From positions 1 through 7,973 of the forward strand of contig CAJMQS010000065.1 of assembly GCA_905215645.1 (NCBI GenBank): a DNA stretch of 7,973 nt, in the 5' to 3' direction. A model generated the notes under the pieces. That model did no database searches and was not told the origin of the DNA. It saw only the letters and a list, made by a program, of their open reading frames with translations. How positions within the stretch are numbered: the stretch's first letter is position 1; each line of letters starts with the position of its first letter. A program made the position numbers and the translations under genes. This DNA comes from an uncultured bacterium (GTDB lineage: Bacteria; Bacillota; Negativicutes; Acidaminococcales; Acidaminococcaceae). This document shows, piece by piece, positions 1 through 6,200 of the stretch.

Positions 1-54
1 ACGCCGAAAGTACTCGACTGGAAACGGTCCGGGAGGATAGGGAGCTGCCGGTTA
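1..54 (+). rRNA. rrf: 5S ribosomal RNA, 3' part (5' end outside the window)
   Basis: The first bases match the 3' half of a bacterial 5S rRNA. A GAAAGTACT segment and a later GGGAGGATAGG segment form the usual loop-E and helix-V region. Between them is a short stem, GACTG against CGGTC with one G.U pair, capped by GAAA. The RNA then ends in a GCTGCCGGT-type 3' strand of helix I. About half of the usual length of about 117 nt is visible. The exact 3' end is uncertain by a few bases, because the helix I partner lies outside the window. A terminator hairpin follows directly, so this is the end of an rRNA operon. Identification is from the characteristic 5S pattern read by eye. Confidence 0.85.
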
Positions 55-58
55 AAAG

Positions 59-97
59 AAGACGCCTACATCGAAAGATGCAGGCGTCTTTGTGTTT
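59..97 (+). terminator. Hairpin terminator after the 5S rRNA, probably bidirectional
   Basis: Arms at 59-72 and 77-90 form a 14-bp stem around a GAAA loop. There is a single A.C mismatch on the plus-strand RNA, which becomes a U.G pair on the minus-strand RNA. The plus-strand stem is followed by an imperfect T-rich run (TTTGTGTTT). On the minus strand the stem is followed by TTCTTTTAA. The hairpin therefore fits ending the rRNA operon and can also stop antisense transcription entering it. Confidence 0.8.
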
Positions 98-157
98 GGA
101 CCGGAAGTCTGGAATCTAAGATTTTATTCAACTTTATAAAAATTTCTCATTTCCATA

Positions 158-186
158 TTGCCAAACACCCACTAATACGTTAAAAT
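158..186 (+). promoter_or_regulatory. Sigma-70-type promoter for the crotonase gene
   Basis: TTGCCA at 158-163 matches the -35 consensus at five of six positions, and TAAAAT at 181-186 matches the -10 consensus at five of six. The spacer is exactly 17 bases. The flanks are AT-rich, unlike the GC-rich genes around them. Transcription would start near 193, giving a leader of about 25 nt before the ATG at 219. This is a motif reading, not a mapped start site. Confidence 0.65.
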
Positions 187-208
187 ATTCTAAAAAATCT
201 AAAATTAC

Positions 209-212
209 GGAG
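209..212 (+). promoter_or_regulatory. Ribosome binding site deciding the crotonase start
   Basis: GGAG ends directly before an ATG at 213, leaving no spacer, but lies six bases before a second in-frame ATG at 219. The second ATG is therefore the better start. The first would add only two residues. Confidence 0.6.
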
Positions 213-218
213 ATGACT

Positions 219-1007
219 ATGGAAAACTTCAAGAATTTATTGGTAATGATAAAAGAAGATGGAATAGCCGTTGTCAGCATCAATCGGCCCAAGGTCCTGA
301 ATGCGCTGGACATCCTGACCCTTCAGGAATTGAAGAGCTGCATCGATGGGCTGCGGAATGACGAGCGAGTAAAAGCGGTGATCCTGCAGGGTGCGGGAGA
401 AAAAGCCTTTGTGGCCGGTTCGGACCTGACTGCTATGAGCCAGATGACGGCCCATGAAGCTATGACCTTTTCTCGTTTTGGCCATGAAGTGTTCAATGCC
501 ATCGAAAATCTGCCCATGGTGGTAATTGGTGCTGTCAACGGGTACTGTTTGGGCGGGGGCTTGGGACTGGCCCTGGCCTGTGATTTCCGCTATGCATCCA
601 CCACGGCGAAATTTGGGCAGCCGGAAGTCAACTATGGGATCATTCCCGGTTTCGGCGGTTCCCAAACGCTGACACGGCTCATCGGGAAGGGCCGTGCCAA
701 AGAAATGATCTATACGGGTGATTTGATCGATGCCCAGGAGGCCTACCGGATCGGGCTGGTGAATCGGGTCCTTCCCCCGGAACTGCTGTTGGATACCTGT
801 GAAAAAGTCTGCCGGAAAATCATGGAAAAAGGTCCCATTGCCATCGGTTCCGCCAAGGATGCCATCAATCACGGTATGTCCATGGATCTTGCTTCGGCTC
901 TCAGTTATGAAGCCCAGGTCTTTGGAAACTGCTTTGCCACTTTGGACCAGGCCGAGGGTATGAAAGCCTTCTTGGAAAAACGGAAACCTGTATTCCTGGG
1001 GAAATAA
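219..1007 (+). CDS. Crotonase-family enoyl-CoA hydratase/isomerase, one catalytic Glu replaced
   Basis: A 262-residue protein with the full crotonase fold, close to the usual length of about 260. FVAGSDL (residues 64-70) and the GYCLGGG segment (108-114) are the two oxyanion-hole regions that bind the CoA thioester carbonyl. FGQPE (132-136) carries E136, equivalent to catalytic Glu164 of rat enoyl-CoA hydratase. The IPGFGG turn (142-147) and a C-terminal EGMKAFLEKRKP segment are also typical. Overall it resembles short-chain hydratases such as clostridial Crt, which convert 3-hydroxybutyryl-CoA and crotonyl-CoA and would suit a butyrate-forming fermenter. However, the Glu144 position (GGGCE in active hydratases) is glycine here, G116 in GGGLG. 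That leaves only the glutamate that enoyl-CoA isomerases also retain, so the reaction is uncertain: weak hydratase, isomerase, or another acyl-CoA reaction. The gene stands alone between the rRNA terminator and the 6S-like RNA, with its own promoter. An alternative ATG lies at 213. No strong terminator follows it. Confidence 0.9.
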   Translation: MENFKNLLVMIKEDGIAVVSINRPKVLNALDILTLQELKSCIDGLRNDERVKAVILQGAGEKAFVAGSDLTAMSQMTAHEAMTFSRFGHEVFNAIENLPMVVIGAVNGYCLGGGLGLALACDFRYASTTAKFGQPEVNYGIIPGFGGSQTLTRLIGKGRAKEMIYTGDLIDAQEAYRIGLVNRVLPPELLLDTCEKVCRKIMEKGPIAIGSAKDAINHGMSMDLASALSYEAQVFGNCFATLDQAEGMKAFLEKRKPVFLGK

Positions 1008-1049
1008 AAGATACAAAAATGCTTGGCCTCTAAAAAATTTCTGAAAAAC

Positions 1050-1078
1050 TGGACAATCTGTCCATCAGGCTGTATAAT
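1050..1078 (+). promoter_or_regulatory. Strong sigma-70-type promoter for the 6S-like RNA
   Basis: TGGACA at 1050-1055 (five of six) and a perfect TATAAT at 1073-1078 are separated by exactly 17 bases. It is the best promoter in the window. The predicted start near 1085 falls just before the first paired base of the downstream RNA (GAGC from 1089), as expected for a dedicated small-RNA promoter. Confidence 0.8.
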
Positions 1079-1084
1079 ACAAAT

Positions 1085-1282
1085 AAAAGAGCAACCCTCC
1101 GATGTGCGAGTCGAATTCCATATGTTTTGAGCCAACACTCTCTATAAGGGAGCCCGTGAACTCCGGCCGTTGATGATATGCCCTTTCGAGGGGACATCAG
1201 ATATGACAGGGAGGGCACCCACCTGCTTAGGCAGGTTCAAAACTCGGAATTGGTACGGCATTGTAGGGCTCTTTCTTTTTTT
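1085..1282 (+). ncRNA. ssrS: 6S RNA (regulator of RNA polymerase), candidate
   Basis: A structured RNA of about 197 nt with no plausible reading frame, driven by a near-consensus promoter and ending in a U-rich run (1270-1282). The ends pair in a long interrupted closing stem: GAGC (1089-1092) with GCTC (1268-1271), CCCT with AGGG, CGATG with CATTG, and AATTCC (1114-1119) with GGAATT. A 5' GATGTGCGAG and a 3' ACGGCAT resemble the closing-stem motifs of known 6S RNAs. The middle folds into an irregular terminal hairpin: GGGAGCCC pairs with GGGCACCC with one A.A mismatch, then TGATG pairs with CATCA, then CCCT-TTCG-AGGG. A small side hairpin, ACCTGC-TTAG-GCAGGT (1221-1236), sits on the 3' side of the central region, where E. 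coli 6S also has one. 6S RNA mimics an open promoter and sequesters the housekeeping holoenzyme in stationary phase. lspA begins only about 25 bases downstream. The assignment is by fold and motif, so another structured RNA cannot be excluded. Confidence 0.72.
1267..1282 (+). terminator. 3' end of the 6S-like RNA: closing stem plus U-tract
   Basis: The 3' strand of the closing stem (TAGGGCTC) runs straight into CTTTCTTTTTTT. Together these work as an intrinsic terminator for the small RNA. Because the partner strand is about 170 nt upstream and the stem is interrupted, termination may be incomplete, which would let RNA polymerase continue into lspA. Confidence 0.5.
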
Positions 1283-1296
1283 ATACCAAAATAGCT

Positions 1297-1303
1297 AAAG
1301 GAG
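1297..1303 (+). promoter_or_regulatory. Ribosome binding site of lspA with ambiguous start choice
   Basis: AAAGGAG is a strong Shine-Dalgarno match. It lies 4 bases before TTG 1308, 10 before TTG 1314 and 13 before ATG 1317, all in one frame. None has ideal spacing, so the start rests on protein length. Confidence 0.6.
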
Positions 1304-1307
1304 CCTA

Positions 1308-1775
1308 TTGCATTTGATGCTCATCCAGATTTTCCTGGTGGTCCTGCTGGACCGGATCACCAAACTTTTCATTACCCATACTATGACTGTCGGCATGAGC
1401 TTTCCGGTGATTCCCGGGGTGGTCAGCTGTACCTATGTACTGAACCCGGGAGCTGCCTTCGGTCTCTTGGAATACCAGCGGGCTTTCTTTGTGGTGATTA
1501 CCTTGGCTGCGGCAGGAGCCATTTTCCTGCTCCGGGACCATATCCGGCGGGAAGGCCCCAAAGCCCGGCTGGGAACAGGATTGTTCCTGGGAGGTGCTTT
1601 GGGGAACCTGATCGACCGGATCGCCACCGGGTATGTGATCGATTTCGTGGACTTTCATTTCTGGCCCGTGTTCAACGTGGCGGATATCTTTATTTGTCTG
1701 GGAGTGGGGCTGATTGTATGGAGTATGCTGGAGAACGAATCCGGGAAGAAAACCAGCCCGGAGAAAAAAAAGTGA
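1308..1775 (+). CDS. lspA: Lipoprotein signal peptidase (signal peptidase II)
   Basis: An integral-membrane aspartyl protease that cuts the signal peptide of diacylglyceryl-modified prolipoproteins just before the lipid-bearing cysteine. The 155 residues hold four hydrophobic segments (about 4-20, 56-76, 88-102 and 121-140), as in the family. Conserved motifs are DRITK near the N-terminus (D15), NPGAAFG (46-52), GGALGNLIDR (95-104), VIDF with catalytic D112, and FNVAD with catalytic D126. The tail is Lys-rich and cytoplasmic (ESGKKTSPEKKK). TTG at 1308 is chosen because it places the N-terminal Asp at residue 15, close to the usual 14. TTG 1314 and ATG 1317 are possible and would trim two or three residues. 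It is the first gene of the five-gene run, and its stop codon overlaps the GTG start of the rluD-type gene. The reading frame ends in GAG AAA AAA AAG TGA, a slippery A-run. Family assignment is secure; only the start is open. Confidence 0.95.
   Translation: MHLMLIQIFLVVLLDRITKLFITHTMTVGMSFPVIPGVVSCTYVLNPGAAFGLLEYQRAFFVVITLAAAGAIFLLRDHIRREGPKARLGTGLFLGGALGNLIDRIATGYVIDFVDFHFWPVFNVADIFICLGVGLIVWSMLENESGKKTSPEKKK
1760..1763 (+). promoter_or_regulatory. Ribosome binding site deciding the rluD start
   Basis: GGAG inside the last codons of lspA lies eight bases before GTG 1772. The spacing is ideal and favours GTG 1772 over the upstream in-frame ATGs at 1694 and 1718, which would lie deep within lspA. 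The GTG overlaps the lspA TGA as GTGA, so translation of the two genes is probably coupled. Confidence 0.65.
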
Positions 1776-2710
1776 TTCCAGAAGGGGCCACCCTGACGGT
1801 GACGGATCCGGCCACGGCAGAAGAAAAAGGCCTGCGGGCGGACGTGTTCCTGGCAGCCCGGCTGGGATGCACCCGGTCCAATGTCCAGCATGACATCCAG
1901 GAAGGCCTGATTGCCCGGGAAGGAAAACCGGTGAAGGCCAATTATAAGGTGAAGATCGGAGATGTATTCCAGGTCACGGTGCTGCCCCCGGCAGATCTGG
2001 AGGCGAAACCGGAAAATATCCCTCTGGATATCCTCTACGAGGACGAGGATGTAATCGTGGTGAACAAACCTCGGGGCATGGTGGTCCATCCGGCAGCTGG
2101 GAATCCGGATGGGACACTGGTCAATGCCTTGCTATACCACTGCAAAGACCTTTCGGGGATCAACGGGGTCATCCGGCCCGGCATCGTCCACCGGCTGGAC
2201 AAAGATACCAGCGGGGTGATGATCTGCGCCAAGAATGACAAGGCCCACCTTTCCTTGGCAGAACAGATCCAGAAAAAAGAAGCCAAACGGACCTATCTGG
2301 CCATTGTCCGGGGGAATATCAAAGAAGATCACGGCCATATCGAGACCCAGCTGGACCGGGATCCCCGGGACCGGAAAAAGATGGCGGTGGTCCCCCAGGG
2401 AGGCCGCTGGGCGGCTACGGATTATGAAGTGTTGGAACGGTATGGCAAGTTTACCGTGGTCCGCTGCCGTCTCCTGACGGGACGGACCCATCAGATCCGG
2501 GTGCATATGACGTATATCGGACATCCCCTGGTGGGAGACCCGAAATATGCACCCCAGAAGACCTGTTTTTCCATCAACGGACAGGCGCTCCATTCGGAGC
2601 AGCTCACCTTCCGCCATCCCCGCACTGGAGAATGGATGACGTTTACGGCTCCGGTGCCGGAAGATATGCAAACCATCCTGACCCGTCTGCGCCACGGGCA
2701 GTTCCATTAA
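1772..2710 (+). CDS. rluD: RluD/YlyB-type 23S rRNA pseudouridine synthase
   Basis: A 312-residue RluA-family pseudouridine synthase, normal in length for RluD-like proteins (about 300-325). An N-terminal S4 RNA-binding domain (about residues 20-70) includes RADVFLAARLG and GDVFQV. The catalytic domain follows, with VNKPRGMVVHPAAG (97-110), then the signature HRLDKDTSG (140-148) with catalytic D143. Further conserved parts are GRTHQIRVH (237-245), where Arg and His contact the RNA, and HPLVGDPKY (251-259). Members convert uridines in 23S rRNA (E. coli RluD acts on helix 69) to pseudouridine. The exact target here cannot be read from sequence, so the symbol reflects family rather than proven specificity. 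The ortholog in Bacillus is called ylyB and also sits between lspA and pyrR. Starts at ATG 1718 or 1694 would lengthen it but overlap lspA more and lack a well-placed RBS. Confidence 0.9.
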   Translation: MIPEGATLTVTDPATAEEKGLRADVFLAARLGCTRSNVQHDIQEGLIAREGKPVKANYKVKIGDVFQVTVLPPADLEAKPENIPLDILYEDEDVIVVNKPRGMVVHPAAGNPDGTLVNALLYHCKDLSGINGVIRPGIVHRLDKDTSGVMICAKNDKAHLSLAEQIQKKEAKRTYLAIVRGNIKEDHGHIETQLDRDPRDRKKMAVVPQGGRWAATDYEVLERYGKFTVVRCRLLTGRTHQIRVHMTYIGHPLVGDPKYAPQKTCFSINGQALHSEQLTFRHPRTGEWMTFTAPVPEDMQTILTRLRHGQFH

Positions 2711-2725
2711 AAGGAGGCAATCGTT

Positions 2726-3277
2726 ATGACCACTTCTGTCAAGAAAAAAACCATTATGGATGCCGATGCCATGCGCCGTGCTCTGGTCCGGATCTCCCAT
2801 GAGATCGTGGAACGGAACAAGGGTGTGGAAAATGTGGTACTGGTGGGGATCCGCACCCGGGGCGTCCCTCTGGCCGACCGGCTGAGCCGGGAAATCCAGC
2901 AGATCGAAGGAATGAAGCTGCCGGTGGGATCATTGGATATCACCCTTTATCGGGATGATCTGTCCACCCTGGGATACAACCCGGTGATCAGTGAGACGGA
3001 CATCGATTTCGATCTGAATGGGAAAACGGTGATCTTGGTGGATGACGTGCTTTTCACCGGCCGGACCATCCGCAGTGCCCTGGATGCCCTGATCGACATG
3101 GGGCGGCCCAAAGCCATCCAGCTGGCGGTGATGGTGGACCGGGGCCACAAGGAACTGCCCATCCGGGCCGATTATGTGGGAAAGAATGTCCCTACCAGCA
3201 ACAGCGAGACTGTGGATGTGGCACTGGCGGAAATCGACGGGAATGATGAAGTGTCTCTGTCGGACCTCCGGGCCTGA
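2726..3277 (+). CDS. pyrR: PyrR, pyrimidine operon attenuation protein / uracil phosphoribosyltransferase
   Basis: A 183-residue type I phosphoribosyltransferase, close to the 181 residues of Bacillus PyrR. The PRPP-binding loop VILVDDVLFTGRT is at 103-115. YRDDLST (75-81) and the early GIRTRGVPLADRL segment (41-53) are PyrR hallmarks. In Bacillus the protein binds pyr mRNA leaders when UMP is high and promotes termination; it also has weak uracil phosphoribosyltransferase activity. The start is firm: AAGGAGG at 2711-2717 lies eight bases before the ATG, the best RBS in the window. The 15-base gap from the rluD-type gene is too small for a PyrR binding loop, so autoregulation is not visible here. 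The order lspA-rluD-pyrR matches Bacillus, but the pyrimidine genes that normally follow are absent and smc begins 12 bases later. Its RNA targets must lie elsewhere in the genome. Confidence 0.95.
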   Translation: MTTSVKKKTIMDADAMRRALVRISHEIVERNKGVENVVLVGIRTRGVPLADRLSREIQQIEGMKLPVGSLDITLYRDDLSTLGYNPVISETDIDFDLNGKTVILVDDVLFTGRTIRSALDALIDMGRPKAIQLAVMVDRGHKELPIRADYVGKNVPTSNSETVDVALAEIDGNDEVSLSDLRA

Positions 3278-3289
3278 GAAGGGAATGCC

Positions 3290-6200
3290 GTGCGTTTAAA
3301 AAGCTTTTCAGCCCATGGGTTTAAATCCTTTGCAGACAAAGTGAATATCGAATTCGAACCGGGCATCACTGCCATTGTGGGGCCCAACGGCAGCGGCAAG
3401 AGCAATATTTCCGATGCCATCCGCTGGGTCCTGGGGGAACAGAGCGTGAAATACCTCCGGGGCACGAAGATGGAGGATGTGATCTTCGCCGGAAGCAGCG
3501 GCCGCCGGCCCATGGGGATGGCGGAAGTATCCCTGGTATTCGACAATACGGACCACTGCCTGCCGGTGGATTTCGAGGAAGTTTGTCTCCAGCGCCGGGT
3601 GTACCGGAGCGGGGACAGCGAATATTCCATCAACCAGAAAAACTGCCGGCTGAAGGATGTAGTGGCCCTTTTGGCGGATACAGGGCTGGGACGGGGATCC
3701 CTGTCCATCATCGGCCAGAATAAGATCGACGAGATCCTCAACAGCCGTCCGGAAGACCGGCGGGCCATCTTTGAGGAAGCGGCAGGGATTGCCAAGTACC
3801 GTCTGCGGAAAAAGGAAGCCCTGCGGAAGCTGGATGATACGGCAGCCAACCTGCTGCGGATCCATGATATCCAGAATGAAATCGAGAATCAGCTGGTCCC
3901 TCTGGCTGCAGCGGCGGAAAAAGCCCGGCAGTACAAAGAAATCAGCGCCCGGTTGCGGCAGGTGAAGGTGACCCGGATCTTGGGACAGCTGGCTTCTCTG
4001 GAAAAAGAGAAGGAGCAGCTGACGGAAAAACTCCAAAGCCTGGAAAAACAGCTCCAGGAACTGGCGGAACTTTCAAGCACCCTGGGAAACCAAGAAAAAG
4101 ACCTGGAGCAGCAGCTCCAAGAACGGGAAACCGCCTATAATGCCTACCAAGAAAAGACATTGGCTCGGGAAAAGGAAGCCGCAGGCTACCGGAGCCAACG
4201 GGCTGTATTGGGAGAACGGATCCAGCAGAGCCGGAACCGGATCGCTCAATTGGCCAAGAGCCGGAAGGGATTGGAGGAAGAACTGGCCCAGAGCCAGGAG
4301 AACCTGAACCTGGTGACCGAGGAGTATGATAAACTGGAAGAAACCCAGTACCGGGCTCAGAAACTGCTGGAAAAGGCTGCTGCAGAAAAGGAAACCCTGA
4401 TCGGAGTGGTCCAGGGGGCAGAGGAAAAACTAAAGACTTATCAGGCGCAGGCTTTTGACAGCATGCGGACCCTGGTGATGACCCGGAATCAGCTGTCCGG
4501 AGTGCGGCAGGAACAGGAACGGATCCATCGGCAGCAGGAACAGCTGAAGGAAAAAATCCGGGAAGGAGAAGAAGGTCTCCAGGCCGTGACGGAACAGCTC
4601 CAGGAAGAAAAATCCCGGCTGGAAGGCTTGGAAAGCCGGAAACAGCAGCTGGAGGCACAGGCCCGGCAGCTGAATGAGAAACTGGAAAAAAGCGTCCAAA
4701 GTTACCGGGAAGAGAACCGTCAGTTGGAAGGTGCCCAGCGGACCCTGAACCAGAAAAAAGCCCGTCTCCAAGTGCTTTCTGCCATGGAACGGGAGCATGA
4801 AGGATTCAGCAAAGGGGTGCGGACGGTGTTGGGAGCCAGGGCTCCTTTCCAAGAACGGATCTGCGGCGTGGCAGCGGAACTGTTTACAGTAGAAGATGCT
4901 TATGTGACCGCCTTAGAAACGGCCCTGGGAGGCGCACTCCAGAACATCATCACCCAAGATGCACGGGCGGCCCAGGAAGCCATTGCCTATTTGAAAGAGC
5001 AACAGGGAGGACGGGCTACCTTCCTTCCTTTGGATACCCTGCGGCCACGCTTCCTGGGCAGCCGGGAAAAAACGGCTTTGGACTGTCCGGGCATCATCGG
5101 CATAGCTGCGGATCTGGTCCGCTGTGAGAAAAAAATCCGGCCGGCAGTCCAGTTCCTCTTGGGTCAGGTGCTGGTAGCCGATACCTTGGACCATGCCCTG
5201 GCAGCTGCCCGGAAAACCGATATGCGGGTGCGGGTGGTGACCTTAGAAGGGGATGTGGTCTATGCGGGCGGTTCCCTCAGCGGCGGCCAGAAGCAGCCGG
5301 GAAAAAGTTTCCTCTCCCGGAAACAGGAAATCCGGCAGCTCACGGAGGAAGCCCAGCAGCTGGAAGCTTACTGTATGGATCTCCGGCAGCAGCTGGAAAT
5401 CCTAACGGAAACAGGAAGGAAACAGAAGGAAGAACGGCAGCAGTGCCTGGATGGACTCCAGAAAATCGAAGTGGAAAAAGCCGGGACTGAGGCACGGGTC
5501 CAGCAGGAAACGGCTCAGAAAAAGAAACAGCAGGAAGCAATGGAACTGCTCCTGCAGGAAAAACGGCAGGGAACAGAACGTTTCCTGGCGCTTCAAGCCC
5601 AAGTCCAGGAATTAGCCCCCAAAGTGGAGCAGCTGGAAAATGACGATCTGGAAGGGAAAAAAGCGGCCCAGGCCCTCAGTGAGGGACTGGTGGAACAGCG
5701 GACCCGGCTGGAAGCGGCTGCCCGCCGGCACCAGGATGCCTTGATTTCCGTCAATGCAGGGAAAAGCCAGCTGGAAGCCCTGAACGCCCGGATCCAGTCC
5801 ATTGATCAACTGGGGGAAAAGACCCAGCTGGAGATTTCTCGGGGTGAAGAGGAAGCCCAGCAGCAGGAAGCCAAGATCAAGGACTGCGAAAAGGAATTGA
5901 CAGGACTGGCTGAGAAACTCACGGCCCTGGAACAGGAACTTGCTGGATCCCAGGGGGCGCGGCAGCAATTCTTCCAGGAAAAGGAAGCATTCCTGGCCAA
6001 ACGGCAGCAGCTGACCCAGCAGGGAATCATCCTGAAGGGTCAGGAAGCCAGCATCCAGCAGCGCTTCCACAACAGCGAGATGGAACAGGTGAAAAAGGCG
6101 GCGGAAGCCGAACACGGCCGGCAGCAGCTGATGGAAGCCTATGGACTTACCGAGGAAACGGCTCGGGAGGAAGCTCTGCCCGGAGAACTGCCGGAGGGGG

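Noticed and set aside
237..1016. Minus-strand frame of 259 codons opposite the crotonase
   Set aside because: Complement of a full-length conserved enzyme, with no family features of its own.
1030..1218. Small minus-strand frames across the 6S-like RNA region
   Set aside because: They overlap a structured RNA with its own strong plus-strand promoter. They have no RBS and no conserved-looking protein features.
1261..1287. Possible promoter for lspA (TTGTAG and TATACC)
   Set aside because: The spacer is 15 bases, both boxes match poorly, and the -35 lies in the 6S-like RNA closing stem. Too weak to call.
1694..1771. Longer N-terminus for the rluD-type protein from ATG 1694 or 1718
   Set aside because: The extra residues would be read out of frame from the conserved end of lspA and do not look like part of the S4 domain. 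GTG 1772 has a GGAG at ideal spacing.
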